64,000 nt of DNA, taken from NCBI RefSeq assembly GCF_000741575.1, contig NZ_JGYV01000001.1, positions 310,001-374,000 of the forward strand. Direction: 5' to 3'. The position numbers and the translations under genes are program-made. Under the pieces are notes generated by a model. The model was not told where the DNA came from and did not search any database. It saw nothing but the letters and a program-made list of their open reading frames with translations. The DNA comes from Bifidobacterium cuniculi (GTDB lineage Bacteria; Actinomycetota; Actinomycetes; Actinomycetales; Bifidobacteriaceae). Shown one piece after another: positions 7,504 to 17,136 of this stretch (its first letter is position 1; every line of letters starts with the position of its first letter).

Positions 7504-10500
7504 CACGACACCTATCGGCCAGGAGTCCACCGCCGACATGCACGGTTCGCTCGTCGGGGTGCTCGAATCCCTCATGGGCGATCCGCAGTTCGCCCGCCTC
7601 GCCGAGGGGGAGATGGGGCCTGATTCATCGGATACCGACCCGAGCCTGCTCATCGGCGCGGTGTCCGGGGTGCGCCCGGCACTGGCCGCCGCCGTTGCCA
7701 GGCGCACACCGGTCGTCGTGGTGGTCCCTTCAGGACGTGACGCAGAGGAATTCGTCGCCGACGTGCGCTCCTGGTATGACGGCGACCCGCGCGAGGTAGC
7801 CCTGCTCGAATCCTGGGAGACGCTGCCCCACGAACGGCTGTCGCCGCGCGCAGACACCGTGGCCAATCGCATGGCGGTCTTCCGCCGCCTGTGCCATCAC
7901 GAGGCGTCCCATGGGATGTTCGGCCCCATCCGCATCCTCGTCATGCCGGTGCGCTCGCTCATCCAGCCGGTCGTCGAGGGACTGGGCGACGTGACGCCGC
8001 TGGTCTTCAGCCAAGGGGAGGAGCTTCCCCTGGACCAGGCCGTCGTAGGCCTGGTCCGCAACGCCTATACCCGCGTCGAGCTGGTCATGGACCGCGGCGA
8101 GTTCGCGGTGCGCGGCGGCCTGGTGGACGTCTTCCCCCCGACCGCACCCCATCCGGTGCGCATCGAGTTCTTCGGCGACGAGATCGATTCGATCAGGCAG
8201 TTCCATGCCTCCGACCAGCGCACCTATGGCACGCCGCTCGGGGAGGTCTGGGCCACACCGTGCCGCGAGCTGCAGCTGACCGACGCCATCCGCGAACGCG
8301 CGAAGTCGCTCATCGGCTTCATCCCCAACGCCGACGACCTCCTGGAATCCATCTCCCAAGGCATCGCCGTCGAAGGCATGGAATCGCTGCTGCCCGCACT
8401 CGTGGACACCATGCAGCCGGTGTCCTCCATGCTGCCCGAGGACGCGGTGGTCATGGTGCACGACCCGGAGAAACTGCGCCGTGCCGTCGACGACCTGAAC
8501 AAGACGGCCAACGAATTCCTCGCCACCAGCTGGCATGTCGCTGCGTCAGGGCACGGGGCAGGTGCCCCCATCACCTTCGACAAGGCGAATTTCCTGCCTC
8601 TGGAGGAAACCCTCGCCCAGCTGGCCTACAGCAGCCGCCAGGTATGGAAGATCACCGGATTCACCGTTGACACGCACCTGCCCGGACACGTGCAGGTCGA
8701 GGCACGGGTGCCGCAGGACTTCCGGGGCTCCGAGCAACGCACCGAGGCCGACTTGGGCGCACTGATCGCCGACGGATACCATCTGACCGTCACGGCGGCG
8801 GCACAAGGCACCCTGCATCGCCTCAGGCGCATGCTCCACTCGCTGCAGCTGACTGCCTTCGACTGCATCCGGTCCCAGGCCCGCGACGGCTTCGTGGACG
8901 TCCCGTCGCGCACTGCACTCATCACCGAGCGCGACCTGACGGGACGCGCCAGCACCGCCGCATTGGCGAAGACCCCCCGCAAGCGCCGCAAGGCCATCGA
9001 CCTCATGGAGCTCAAGCCGGGCGACTTCGTCGTACACGAACAGCACGGGGTAGGCCGTTTCGTCGAACTGCGCCAGCGCACCACGGGTGCGGGCCGCAAC
9101 AAGGCCACGCGTGAGTACCTCGTCATCGAATACGCCGCCAGCAAGCGGGGTGCGCCGCCGGACAAGCTGTTCATCCCCACCGACCAGCTCGACCAGGTCA
9201 GCAAGTACATCGGTGCGGAGATCCCCAAGCTCAACAAGCTGGGGGGATCGGACTGGGCACAGACCAAGGCCAGGGCTAGGAAGCACGTCCACGAGATCGC
9301 GCAGAACCTCATCAAGCTGTATTCCGCGCGTCAGCGCTCCAAGGGCTTTGCCTTCAGCAAGGACACGCCGTGGCAGAAGGAGCTGGAGGACGCCTTCCCC
9401 TACCAGGAGACCGCCGATCAGTTGACCACGATCGACGACGTCAAGGCGGACATGGAGAGGCCCCTGCCGATGGACCGCCTCATCTGCGGCGACGTCGGCT
9501 TCGGCAAGACGGAGATCGCCGTGCGCGCCGCGTTCAAGGCCGTGCAGGACTCCAAGCAGGTCGCCGTGCTGGTACCCACCACGTTGCTGGTCCAGCAGCA
9601 TTACGAGACCTTCAGCGAACGCTTCGAGGGATTCCCGGTCAAGGTGGCCGCCATGAGCCGATTCCAGTCCCCCAAGGAGATCGACGACACGATCAAGGGA
9701 CTCGAGGACGGTACCGTCGACGTGGTCATCGGCACGCACAAGCTGCTCAACCCCAAGGTGAAGTTCAAGGATCTCGGACTGGTCATCATCGACGAGGAGC
9801 AGCGCTTCGGCGTCGAGGCCAAGGAGACGCTCAAGGCGATCCGTACGAACGTCGATGTGCTCAGCCTCTCCGCCACGCCAATCCCGCGTACCCTGGAGAT
9901 GGCGGTCACCGGCATCCGCGAGATGTCGACGTTGGCGACGCCGCCGGAGGACCGCCTGCCGGTGCTCACGTACGTCGGTGCCTACGAGGACGCCCAGGTG
10001 ACTGCCGCAATACGCCGTGAGCTGCTGCGCGGCGGTCAGGTCTTCTACATCCACAACCGTGTCCAGGACATCGATGCCAAGGCCGCCAAACTCAGGGAGC
10101 TGGTGCCGGAGGCCCGCATCGGCATCGCCCACGGCAAGATGGGACGCAGACAGCTCGACCAGGTGATCCGCGACTTCTGGCATCGCGACATCGACGTGCT
10201 GCTGTGCACCACGATCGTGGAGACCGGACTGGATATCTCGAACGCGAACACGCTCATCGTGGACCATGCCGACCGCTTCGGCCTCTCCCAGCTGCACCAG
10301 CTGCGCGGGCGCGTGGGCCGCGGGCATGACCGTGCCTACGCGTATTTCCTCTACGACCCCGGCAAGCCCATGACCCAGCAGTCCCATGACCGCCTGGTGA
10401 CCATCGCGCAGAACACGGCGCTTGGCGCCGGCTTCGACGTGGCCATGAAGGACCTGGAGCTGCGCGGCACGGGCAACCTGCTGGGCGACGAGCAGAGCGG

Positions 10501-11059
10501 CCACATCGAAGGCGTCGGCTTCGACCTCTACGTGCGCATGGTCTCCGACGCCATCGAGGACTACAAGGAGCCCGACCGCCAGGAGACGCCGACGGTGTCC
10601 ATCGACCTTCCCGTCGAGGCCTCGATCCCGGTCAACTACATCTCGTCGGACAAGCTCCGGCTTGAGGCATACCGCAAGCTGGCGCAGGCCAAGGACGAAG
10701 ACGACCTGCGGGAGCTGAGGGAGGAACTTGCCGATCGGTACGGTACGCCCCCCGAGGTGCTCGACTCGCTCTTCGACATTGCACGCCTGCGACGCAAGGC
10801 GCAGTCCTTGGGCATCACCGAGATCATCGGGCAGGCAGGCAAGCTGCGCATCAGCGGATACGAACCGCCCGAATCCGTGCAGATGCGCATCTCGAGGATC
10901 TACAAGGGAGCCCAATGGCGCCCCCTGACTTCCACGTACACGATTCCCACGCCCTTCGCGGGTTCCTTGGGATCCACACCCATGGATTCCCCCCAGGTCA
11001 TCGCGTGGGTCAGACAGCTGCTGGAGGACCTGTCGCCCCAGATGCCCAAGGGTCGTTGA
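7493..11059 (+). CDS. mfd: Transcription-repair coupling factor
   Basis: 1188 residues. Mfd removes RNA polymerase stalled at lesions and recruits UvrA. The N-terminal UvrB-like module is followed by the RNA polymerase-interaction domain (DFVVHEQHGVGRFVEL), then the RecG-like translocase with Walker A GDVGFGKTEIA, DEEQ in place of DEAD-box, SATPIPRTLEM and QLRGRVGRG, and the TRCF C-terminal domain. ATG 7493 lies inside the last codons of pth with AGGAAC upstream. An uncoded DNA-repair partner, uvrB, lies later in this window at 44024. A long antisense open frame runs opposite this gene but is judged a high-GC shadow. Confidence 0.97.
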   Translation: MAADTTPIGQESTADMHGSLVGVLESLMGDPQFARLAEGEMGPDSSDTDPSLLIGAVSGVRPALAAAVARRTPVVVVVPSGRDAEEFVADVRSWYDGDPREVALLESWETLPHERLSPRADTVANRMAVFRRLCHHEASHGMFGPIRILVMPVRSLIQPVVEGLGDVTPLVFSQGEELPLDQAVVGLVRNAYTRVELVMDRGEFAVRGGLVDVFPPTAPHPVRIEFFGDEIDSIRQFHASDQRTYGTPLGEVWATPCRELQLTDAIRERAKSLIGFIPNADDLLESISQGIAVEGMESLLPALVDTMQPVSSMLPEDAVVMVHDPEKLRRAVDDLNKTANEFLATSWHVAASGHGAGAPITFDKANFLPLEETLAQLAYSSRQVWKITGFTVDTHLPGHVQVEARVPQDFRGSEQRTEADLGALIADGYHLTVTAAAQGTLHRLRRMLHSLQLTAFDCIRSQARDGFVDVPSRTALITERDLTGRASTAALAKTPRKRRKAIDLMELKPGDFVVHEQHGVGRFVELRQRTTGAGRNKATREYLVIEYAASKRGAPPDKLFIPTDQLDQVSKYIGAEIPKLNKLGGSDWAQTKARARKHVHEIAQNLIKLYSARQRSKGFAFSKDTPWQKELEDAFPYQETADQLTTIDDVKADMERPLPMDRLICGDVGFGKTEIAVRAAFKAVQDSKQVAVLVPTTLLVQQHYETFSERFEGFPVKVAAMSRFQSPKEIDDTIKGLEDGTVDVVIGTHKLLNPKVKFKDLGLVIIDEEQRFGVEAKETLKAIRTNVDVLSLSATPIPRTLEMAVTGIREMSTLATPPEDRLPVLTYVGAYEDAQVTAAIRRELLRGGQVFYIHNRVQDIDAKAAKLRELVPEARIGIAHGKMGRRQLDQVIRDFWHRDIDVLLCTTIVETGLDISNANTLIVDHADRFGLSQLHQLRGRVGRGHDRAYAYFLYDPGKPMTQQSHDRLVTIAQNTALGAGFDVAMKDLELRGTGNLLGDEQSGHIEGVGFDLYVRMVSDAIEDYKEPDRQETPTVSIDLPVEASIPVNYISSDKLRLEAYRKLAQAKDEDDLRELREELADRYGTPPEVLDSLFDIARLRRKAQSLGITEIIGQAGKLRISGYEPPESVQMRISRIYKGAQWRPLTSTYTIPTPFAGSLGSTPMDSPQVIAWVRQLLEDLSPQMPKGR

Positions 11060-11067
11060 GATTGTCG

Positions 11068-11104
11068 TGACCTGCCGCTTCCTCCTGGGGCGGTGGCAGG
11101 GTCA
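11068..11104 (+). terminator. Hairpin after mfd
   Basis: TGACCTGCCGC at 11068 pairs with GCGGTGGCAGGGTCA ending at 11104, with one bulged base. No U-tract. The rest of the 177-bp mfd-eno spacer shows no further gene; it should hold the eno promoter, but I cannot assign boxes with confidence. Confidence 0.6.
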
Positions 11105-11236
11105 CGGGGTGCCCGGCCGCCCCGGTTTGGGCAGATGTGCGCGCGATGCGCAACGTTGATGCGTCATGCCGCCGCTCGTCCACTTACTCCATTACGCTAA
11201 GGAGCGTCATCACAACCTGACACATAAGGAGTAGTT

Positions 11237-12529
11237 GTGGCTGCTATTGAAAGCGTGTATGCGCGTCAAATCCTTGATTCCCGTGGCAATCCGACCGTTG
11301 AGGTCGTCCTCGACACCGAGGACGGCGCCCGCGGCATCGGCCTGGTGCCGTCCGGTGCCTCCACCGGTGAGGCAGAGGCCTGGGAGCGTCGCGACGGCGA
11401 CAAGTCCGTGTACATGGGCAAGGGTGTCCTGAACGCGGTCAAGGCCGTCAACGAGGAGATCGCCCCCAAGGTCATCGGCATGGACGCCACCGACCAGCGC
11501 GCCATCGACGACCTGATGATCGAGCTCGACGGCACCGCCAACAAGGGCCGCCTGGGCGCCAACGCCATCCTCGGCGTGTCCCTCGCCGCGATGTACGCCG
11601 CGGCCGAGAGCGCCGAACTGCCGCTGTACCGCTACATCGGCGGTACTAACGGCCACGTCCTGCCGGTGCCGAACATGAACATCATGAACGGCGGCGCCCA
11701 CGCGGACTTCGCCACCGACATCCAGGAGTACATGATCTCCCCGTACGGCTTCCAGACCTACAGCGAGGCACTGCAGGCCGGCGTTGAGGTCTATCACACC
11801 CTCAAGAACGTGCTCAAGAAGCAGGGCCTGGCCACCGGCCTGGGCGACGAGGGCGGCTTCGCCCCGAAGATGAAGACCAACGAGGACTCCCTCAAGTTCA
11901 TCATGGACGCCATCTCCGCCGCCGGCTACGAGCCGGGCAAGCAGATCGGCCTGTCCCTGGACGTCGCATCCTCCGAGTTCTACAACAAGGAGACCGGCAA
12001 GTACCACTTCGACGGCGAGGACCGCGACTCCGAGTACATGCTCGACTTCTACGAGAAGCTCGTCGACGAGTTCCCGATCGTCTCCATCGAGGATCCGTTC
12101 CAGGAGGAAGGCTGGGAGGACTGGGCCAAGATCACCAAGGCCCTCGGTGACCGTCTCCAGTTCGTGGGCGACGACCTGTTCGTCACCAACCCGGTGCGCC
12201 TGAAGAAGGGCATCGACATGGGTGCCGGCAACTCCCTGCTCGTCAAGCTCAACCAGATCGGCACCGTCTCCGAGACCCTCGACGCCATCGAACTGGCCAC
12301 GAAGAACGGCTTCACCTCCATGGTCTCCCACCGTTCCGGCGAGACCCCGGACACTACGATCTCCGACCTCGCCGTGGCCAAGAACACCGGCCAGATCAAG
12401 ACCGGCGCCCCGGCCCGCGGTGAGCGCATCGCCAAGTACAACCGCCTGCTCGAGATCGAGGAGGAGCTCGGCTCCACCGCCGAGTACGCCGGCTACAGCG
12501 CCTTCAAGGCCTGCAAGCAGTACATGTGA
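11237..12529 (+). CDS. eno: Enolase
   Basis: 430 residues starting at GTG with a strong AAGGAG six bases upstream. Enolase converts 2-phosphoglycerate to phosphoenolpyruvate. Visible motifs: [15 protein letters not shown] at the N-terminus, the metal and substrate residues in [21 protein letters not shown] and GDDLFVTN, the catalytic Lys in [12 protein letters not shown], and [17 protein letters not shown] near the C-terminus. Codon usage is strongly biased towards C-ending codons such as CTC, ATC and AAG, as expected for a highly expressed gene. The terminator at 12576-12614 separates it from the cell-division gene downstream. Confidence 0.99.
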   Translation: MAAIESVYARQILDSRGNPTVEVVLDTEDGARGIGLVPSGASTGEAEAWERRDGDKSVYMGKGVLNAVKAVNEEIAPKVIGMDATDQRAIDDLMIELDGTANKGRLGANAILGVSLAAMYAAAESAELPLYRYIGGTNGHVLPVPNMNIMNGGAHADFATDIQEYMISPYGFQTYSEALQAGVEVYHTLKNVLKKQGLATGLGDEGGFAPKMKTNEDSLKFIMDAISAAGYEPGKQIGLSLDVASSEFYNKETGKYHFDGEDRDSEYMLDFYEKLVDEFPIVSIEDPFQEEGWEDWAKITKALGDRLQFVGDDLFVTNPVRLKKGIDMGAGNSLLVKLNQIGTVSETLDAIELATKNGFTSMVSHRSGETPDTTISDLAVAKNTGQIKTGAPARGERIAKYNRLLEIEEELGSTAEYAGYSAFKACKQYM

Positions 12530-12575
12530 GCCATGACGCCGTCAAGGCTTCCTGCCTGACGCGCCTGACGTGACC

Positions 12576-12614
12576 ATACCCGTCATGTTCGATACAGTCG
12601 AATGTGACGGGTAT
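12576..12614 (+). terminator. eno terminator, overlapping the next promoter
   Basis: Seventeen-base arms (12576-12592 and 12598-12614, two mismatches in the middle), a TACAG loop, then TTTTCG. The T-run after the stem is also part of the TATTTT hexamer that precedes the FtsB-like gene. Confidence 0.8.
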
Positions 12615-12617
12615 TTT
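12612..12617 (+). promoter_or_regulatory. -10-like TATTTT, 7 nt before FtsB-like start
   Basis: TATTTT followed by CGTAACC and ATG 12625. It overlaps the last bases and T-run of the eno terminator. Confidence 0.4.
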
Positions 12618-12624
12618 CGTAACC

Positions 12625-13116
12625 ATGAGCAAGCGACCACGACCACGCACCACGGCACCCGACACATCCAAGCACTCCCGGGGAGGGTCTGGTCCGGTGC
12701 TCTTCTTCGTCGCGTTGTTCATCGTCGCGTTGGGACTGATCCAGCTGATCGCGGCATTCCACTCCTATGCGTTGAACCTTTCCGAGCTCAACAGCCTCAG
12801 GAAGCAGGAATCCTCCCTGATCGCGCAGAAGCAGGAGCTGGAGAACGACATCGACCGTTGGAACGATGATGCCTATGTCACCGCACAGGCCAGGGAACGG
12901 CTCGGATATGTCTTCCCCGGCGAGACCCCCATCCGCGTCGACCACCCCGAGGCAGTCACCGGGCACAAGGAAACGGATGACGGTGCCATGGCCGACGGGG
13001 AAAGCACCCTGCCCTGGTACAGCGAGCTGGCCTACTCGCTGCGACAGGCCGACGATCCCAGGCAGGACGCCCTGAACACGACCACCACCGAGACCACTCC
13101 GACGGAGAACCATTGA
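12625..13116 (+). CDS. FtsB/DivIC-type septum formation initiator
   Basis: 163 residues: a basic N-terminus (MSKRPRPRT), one transmembrane helix (VLFFVALFIVALGLIQLIAA), then a short coiled coil with leucines and polar residues (LSELNSLRKQES, QKQELENDI) and the conserved motif AQARERLGYVFPGE. This is the architecture of the FtsB/DivIC family, a bitopic component of the divisome that partners FtsL/FtsQ. The C-terminal tail is low-complexity and Thr-rich. An upstream in-frame GTG (12604) would precede the likely transcription start, so ATG 12625 is preferred. It forms a tight cluster with DUF501 and ppx, an order common in actinobacteria. Confidence 0.85.
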   Translation: MSKRPRPRTTAPDTSKHSRGGSGPVLFFVALFIVALGLIQLIAAFHSYALNLSELNSLRKQESSLIAQKQELENDIDRWNDDAYVTAQARERLGYVFPGETPIRVDHPEAVTGHKETDDGAMADGESTLPWYSELAYSLRQADDPRQDALNTTTTETTPTENH

Positions 13117-13118
13117 CC

Positions 13119-13694
13119 ATGAACGAACACGAGAACCTGGACAGCCTGATGCGCCGCCGTCTGGACGAGATCCTGGCGACCCCGGCCACCGACGAGGACA
13201 TCGCCGTGGTGCAGGAGCAGCTGGGACGTTACCCACGAGGCATGGTTGCAGTGGGGGCGCGCGATGGGCAAGGCATCCCCCTGGCCGTGGTCACCCGTCC
13301 CATCGTGGACGGGAAGGTGCCGTTCCCCACGACTTTCTACCTGACCGGGCCGGCCGTCGTCAAGGCCGCCTCGCATCTCGAGGCCGAAGGCGCCATGCGT
13401 GAGCTGGGCGCGATGTTGGCCGCCGACGAGGAGCTGCAGGCTTCCTACCGGCGTGCCCATGAGTCCTTCCTCGCGTTCAGGCATGTCTTGGCGGAACGCA
13501 TGGGGGACAGCGAGGAGCATATCGCCGGCATCTCCGCGGGCGGCATGCCGGTGCGCATCAAATGCCTGCATGCCCTGGTCGCGCACAGCCTGGTCATGGG
13601 ACCGGGCATCAACCCCATCGGCGACATGGCCATGGATCGCATGCGCGTGGAACTGGAGGACGAAGGCGTGACGGTTCCAGGCTTCTTCGCCTGA
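13119..13694 (+). CDS. DUF501 family protein
   Basis: 191 residues, no signal or membrane segment. It matches the actinobacterial DUF501 family, which has no assigned function and is nearly always found between the FtsB-like gene and ppx, as here. Recognisable parts are QEQLGRYPRGMVAVGARD, a central TFYLTGP segment, and a C-terminal MPVRIKCLHALVAHSL with one Cys and two His that could bind a ligand or metal (inference). ATG 13119 follows the FtsB-like stop by 2 bp; a TTG at 13113 is closer to the GGAG and is an alternative start. Confidence 0.8.
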   Translation: MNEHENLDSLMRRRLDEILATPATDEDIAVVQEQLGRYPRGMVAVGARDGQGIPLAVVTRPIVDGKVPFPTTFYLTGPAVVKAASHLEAEGAMRELGAMLAADEELQASYRRAHESFLAFRHVLAERMGDSEEHIAGISAGGMPVRIKCLHALVAHSLVMGPGINPIGDMAMDRMRVELEDEGVTVPGFFA

Positions 13695-13738
13695 GACGGA
13701 TGCACTGCCGAGGACCACTGCAAGGAGGACCGAACATC

Positions 13739-14737
13739 ATGGATCACGTGACGGTTGCCGGGATTGACTGCGGCACCAACTCCATCCGCCTGAAGATCGC
13801 GCGCGTGGGGCACGACGGCATCGAGGACATCGTGCCGCGCACCCTGCGTGTGGTGCGTCTGGGGGAAGGGGTCGACCGCACTCGCGAATTCGCCGCGGAC
13901 GCGCTGGAACGCACCTACGCGGCAACGCGCGAGTTCGCGGGAATCCTCGCCAGCCATCCCGTGGACGCCCTGCGTTTCGTCGCCACTTCGGCCACCCGTG
14001 ATGCGCGCAACCGCAGTGACTTCGAGGATACGGTCGAGTCCATCCTCGGGGTGCGTCCCGAGGTCATCAGCGGTACGGAAGAGGCTGACCTGAGTTTCCT
14101 GGCCGCCACTTCCATGACACGCCGTGCGGACCTGGAGCCCCCCTTCATCGTCATAGACCTGGGCGGGGGATCCACCGAATTGGTGCTGGGCGGCGATGGC
14201 GAGTCCGCGAGTGCCACCAAGGTGCAGGCCGCCTACTCCATGGACATCGGATCCGTGCGCATGACGGAACGCCATTTCCACCATGACCCGCCCACCCAAG
14301 GCGAAATCGACGCTGCCGTGGAGGACATCGACGCGCACGTCACCGAGGCCTTCCGCACGGTGCCTGCAGGGCAGGCCCGCACCATCATCGGCGTGTCCGG
14401 CACCGTGACCACCATGACGGCCTTGGCGATGGGACTTGACCGCTACGACCACAGTGCCGTCGATGGCGTACGCATGGACTTCGCCCGGGCCTTCGACGTC
14501 GACGACCGTTTCCTGCACATGACGAGGGCCGAACGGCGCACGTACCCCACCATCCATCCGGGCCGCATCGACGTGGTCGGCGGCGGTGCGCTGGTCTGGA
14601 ACCGTGTGCTTGCCCGTATTGGCGACGCGGCCCTGGCTGACCACGGGCAGCGCATCGATTCCTACGTCGCCAGCGAGCACGGCCTGCTGGACGGACTTGT
14701 CCTCGACCTGGGGCGCCGATTGCTGGCGCACATCTGA
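13739..14737 (+). CDS. ppx: Exopolyphosphatase / GppA-type phosphatase
   Basis: 332 residues of the ASKHA-fold Ppx/GppA family, which hydrolyses polyphosphate or pppGpp. Motifs: AGIDCGTNSIRLKIA (phosphate 1 loop), FVATSATRDARN, the GTEEADLSF segment with the catalytic Glu, VIDLGGGSTELVLG (phosphate 2 loop) and VSGTVTTMTAL. About 330 residues is the short form typical of actinobacterial Ppx1-like proteins, which lack the C-terminal HD region of E. coli Ppx. AAGGAGG lies upstream of ATG 13739. It is last gene of the FtsB-like/DUF501/ppx cluster, followed by a tRNA. Confidence 0.92.
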   Translation: MDHVTVAGIDCGTNSIRLKIARVGHDGIEDIVPRTLRVVRLGEGVDRTREFAADALERTYAATREFAGILASHPVDALRFVATSATRDARNRSDFEDTVESILGVRPEVISGTEEADLSFLAATSMTRRADLEPPFIVIDLGGGSTELVLGGDGESASATKVQAAYSMDIGSVRMTERHFHHDPPTQGEIDAAVEDIDAHVTEAFRTVPAGQARTIIGVSGTVTTMTALAMGLDRYDHSAVDGVRMDFARAFDVDDRFLHMTRAERRTYPTIHPGRIDVVGGGALVWNRVLARIGDAALADHGQRIDSYVASEHGLLDGLVLDLGRRLLAHI

Positions 14738-14761
14738 CCCTGGGCATGGCGGGGTATGCCA

Positions 14762-14770
14762 TGGCATAAT
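14762..14770 (+). promoter_or_regulatory. Extended -10 for tRNA-Leu(UAA)
   Basis: TGG-CATAAT ending 17 nt before the mature tRNA 5' end. The same TGG-CATAAT precedes carD at 36597. No convincing -35. Confidence 0.5.
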
Positions 14771-14787
14771 ATCCATGAATGCCCCAT

Positions 14788-14867
14788 GCCTCCGTGGCGA
14801 AATCGGTAAACGCAGCTGGCTTAAACCCAGCCGCTTCGGCTTGCGGGTTCGAGTCCCGCCGGAGGCA
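14788..14867 (+). tRNA. tRNA-Leu(UAA)
   Basis: An 80-nt cloverleaf: acceptor GCCTCCG pairs with CGGAGGC, discriminator A, no encoded CCA. The anticodon stem GCTGG/CCAGC carries the loop CTTAAAC, giving anticodon TAA. The variable region is about 11 nt, so it is class II as expected for leucine, although at the short end. The T-arm GCGGG-TTCGAGT-CCCGC is canonical. Confidence 0.95.
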
Positions 14868-14930
14868 CTCGCGGATGATGCGGACACTGTGCCGTGACCT
14901 CTCCGTAACACGGCGAAACACGGGCATGCC

Positions 14931-14936
14931 TACAGT
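14931..14936 (+). promoter_or_regulatory. -10-like TACAGT, 6 nt before membrane protein start
   Basis: TACAGT then GTGCCC then ATG 14943. The in-frame GTG at 14937 touches the hexamer and so cannot lie on a transcript made from it. Confidence 0.45.
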
Positions 14937-14942
14937 GTGCCC

Positions 14943-15551
14943 ATGAATCAAGCAGCACTGGCCCACAGGACGAGGACATCCATGACGAACAAAGCTCCCA
15001 CCCCACCGGAACGGAACCATGCGAAGGGGGAACTGCCCCTCATGGCCACGCAGGCGATAATCCTCGCCGCGGCGCTCTCGCTCGGCGAGCTTCTCTGCTG
15101 CCCCCTCTACGCAGGCATCGTGCCGGTGGCACCGCTGCCCTGGGCGGCCATCGCCATCCTCCTGGCCGTTGGCTTCTCCTACATCGTTGGGTTCGCACTG
15201 CTGTGGTGCGCCGAGTCCTTCGCCTATCGCATGAAGCGTACGGTCCAGCCTGTCGTCTATGCGGTCACCGGTGCCATCGGCTTCGCGGTATGGACCGTAT
15301 GGGTCGTTCTGGGCATCGTGAACATGATTACCGCGCGAGCCGGACTGGGTGTCGTGAGCCATGCCACCACGGTGATGGTGGGCATCAATGGCGCCTTGCT
15401 CGGCATGGTGGCCTTCTTCCTGGCCTTCACCCTGGCCCCGAGACTTGCCAAGCGCATGAAGACCATGGTGGCCGTCGCCGCCGTGACCGTCCTCCTGGCG
15501 ATTGCCGGAGGCGTGATCCTCGCCATGGTGCTGCAGGCGCTCAACGCCTAG
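14943..15551 (+). CDS. Polytopic membrane protein of unknown function
   Basis: 202 residues. After a polar N-terminus of about 35 residues there are five hydrophobic segments, beginning ATQAIILAAALSLGELL, AIAILLAVGFSYIVGF, VVYAVTGAIGFAVWTVW, VMVGINGALLGMVAFF and VAVAAVTVLLAIAGGVIL. No enzyme or transporter motif is recognised. Cysteines occur only in the first half (CC in the first helix, C in the second). It stands alone between a tRNA and sdaA, with its own -10-like hexamer, and sdaA has its own as well. I do not recognise the family. Confidence 0.7.
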   Translation: MNQAALAHRTRTSMTNKAPTPPERNHAKGELPLMATQAIILAAALSLGELLCCPLYAGIVPVAPLPWAAIAILLAVGFSYIVGFALLWCAESFAYRMKRTVQPVVYAVTGAIGFAVWTVWVVLGIVNMITARAGLGVVSHATTVMVGINGALLGMVAFFLAFTLAPRLAKRMKTMVAVAAVTVLLAIAGGVILAMVLQALNA

Positions 15552-15582
15552 CACCTGGGGAGAGGGCGTACCCGTACGGGCC

Positions 15583-15588
15583 TATAAT
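15583..15588 (+). promoter_or_regulatory. -10 TATAAT, 7 nt before sdaA start
   Basis: Consensus TATAAT followed by GCCTGGT and ATG 15596. This is the clearest of the leaderless-type promoters here. An upstream in-frame ATG overlaps the hexamer itself. Confidence 0.65.
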
Positions 15589-15595
15589 GCCTGGT

Positions 15596-17056
15596 ATGTT
15601 CAGCTTGCTCGACTTGTTCTCCATCGGTGTCGGTCCCAGCTCCTCCCATACGGTGGGCCCCATGCTGGCCACACGTGCCTTCGCCCATGACCTGGCGGTA
15701 CGGGGTGTGCTGGGGGAGGTGGCACAGGTGAACGTCGTGTTGTACGGTTCCCTCGCCATGACGGGACTGGGCCACGGGACCGACAGGGCGGCTGTCGCCG
15801 GGCTGGAAGGCAACGACCCCCGCACGGTGGATACTGATTACTTGGCGCATATCCACGCCATATGCGCACAAAGGCGCACCATCGCACTGGACGGCACCCA
15901 TCGCATCGCATTCGACTTCGATCGTGACATCGTGGTGGACGCCTGGCACCGTCTGGCTCCCCATCCCAACGGATTGCGCTGCATCGCCCGGGACACGCGA
16001 GGCGCAGTGCTCCTCGAGCAGGTATGGTACTCCGTCGGTGGCGGTTTCATCGAGCAGGGCAGTCCCGACGATACTGTCCTTGACCTGCACGACCGTGCCC
16101 CGTATGACGGCACCCCAAGGCACGCCGAGCTGCACGGACCGGACGAATCCACGCAAGGCTGGCCCTACCCCTTTGCCACGGCCGCCCAGCTCGTCGGGCA
16201 ATGCGAGACGCACCATATATCCATTGCCGACATCGTCTGGGCCAACGAGACAGCATCCCGACCGGCCTCCGAGGTGCTTGCGCAACTCGATGCCATCCGT
16301 GAGGCCATGCATGCCTGCGTTTGCGCGGGTTGCACGAGCGGCCAGACCGTCCTTCTGGGCGGCCTCGACGTGCCCAGGCGGGCGCCGGGAATCTACGCCA
16401 GCCTGCGCATGGGTGCGGACGTGCTCGCTGCGGAACGTTGCGGACCGCTATCCGCAATCACCCACGCGGATGCCGCCTGGCTTGACCTCTTCGCACTTGC
16501 CGTCAGCGAGGAGAACGCCGCGGGCGGACGCGTGGTCACGGCGCCCACCAACGGCTCCGCCGGCGTGATTCCCTCCGTGCTCATGTTCTACCGGCATCTG
16601 GTCCCCAATGCCGATGACCAAGGTGTGCGTACCTTCCTGCTCACTGCCGCGGCGGTGGGATATCTCATCAAGCGCAATGCGTCGATTTCCGGGGCGGAGG
16701 TGGGATGCCAAGGCGAGGTGGGATCGGCATGTTCCATGGCAGCGGCAGGGTTGTGCGCCGTGGTCGGCGGGACCGTGCGCCAAGTGGAGAATGCGGCCGA
16801 GATCGGCATGGAGCACCATCTGGGACTTACCTGTGACCCAGTCGGTGGCTTGGTGCAGATTCCCTGTATCGAACGCAATGCAGTTGCGGCGAACACGGCT
16901 GTCGCCGCAGTGCGCCTGGCCATGCTCGGCGATGGCTCCCATATCGTCAGCTTGGATCAGGTGATTGCCACGATGAGGGATACAGGTCGCGACATGATGT
17001 CCAAATACAAGGAGACATCCCAGGGCGGTCTGGCCCTCAACGTGGTGGAATGCTGA
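15596..17056 (+). CDS. sdaA: L-serine ammonia-lyase, single-chain iron-sulfur type
   Basis: 486 residues. This enzyme deaminates L-serine to pyruvate using a [4Fe-4S] cluster. The N-terminal beta domain starts [21 protein letters not shown], and the catalytic alpha domain shows [31 protein letters not shown] and [14 protein letters not shown], supplying the cluster cysteines. Beta and alpha domains are fused in one chain, as in E. coli SdaA and unlike the two-subunit Bacillus enzyme. The start is fixed by the TATAAT hexamer 7 nt upstream. It is the first step from serine to pyruvate and could balance the cysK-cysE serine demand elsewhere in the window (inference). Confidence 0.95.
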   Translation: MFSLLDLFSIGVGPSSSHTVGPMLATRAFAHDLAVRGVLGEVAQVNVVLYGSLAMTGLGHGTDRAAVAGLEGNDPRTVDTDYLAHIHAICAQRRTIALDGTHRIAFDFDRDIVVDAWHRLAPHPNGLRCIARDTRGAVLLEQVWYSVGGGFIEQGSPDDTVLDLHDRAPYDGTPRHAELHGPDESTQGWPYPFATAAQLVGQCETHHISIADIVWANETASRPASEVLAQLDAIREAMHACVCAGCTSGQTVLLGGLDVPRRAPGIYASLRMGADVLAAERCGPLSAITHADAAWLDLFALAVSEENAAGGRVVTAPTNGSAGVIPSVLMFYRHLVPNADDQGVRTFLLTAAAVGYLIKRNASISGAEVGCQGEVGSACSMAAAGLCAVVGGTVRQVENAAEIGMEHHLGLTCDPVGGLVQIPCIERNAVAANTAVAAVRLAMLGDGSHIVSLDQVIATMRDTGRDMMSKYKETSQGGLALNVVEC

Positions 17057-17097
17057 CTCTGCCGCTGGCTGCATGGGTGCCGCCGGCCCCGTTGGTG

Positions 17098-17106
17098 TGC
17101 TACTGT
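17098..17106 (+). promoter_or_regulatory. Extended -10 TGC-TACTGT before FKBP gene
   Basis: TGC immediately before TACTGT; a start about 7 nt downstream would leave a leader of roughly 24 nt that contains AAGGAGG. A normally led mRNA, in contrast to sdaA. Confidence 0.5.
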
Positions 17107-17136
17107 GGGGGAGTTGCAACCTATCAAGGAGGAACT

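Noticed and set aside
8546-10915. 789-codon open frame antisense to mfd
   Set aside because: High-GC third positions keep the opposite strand open. The translation has no domain, and the sense frame is a textbook Mfd.
11105-11236. LacI-type operator before eno
   Set aside because: AGCGTCATCACA and ACGCT-AAGG-AGCGT resemble half-sites, but no palindrome comparable to that before pyk can be built.
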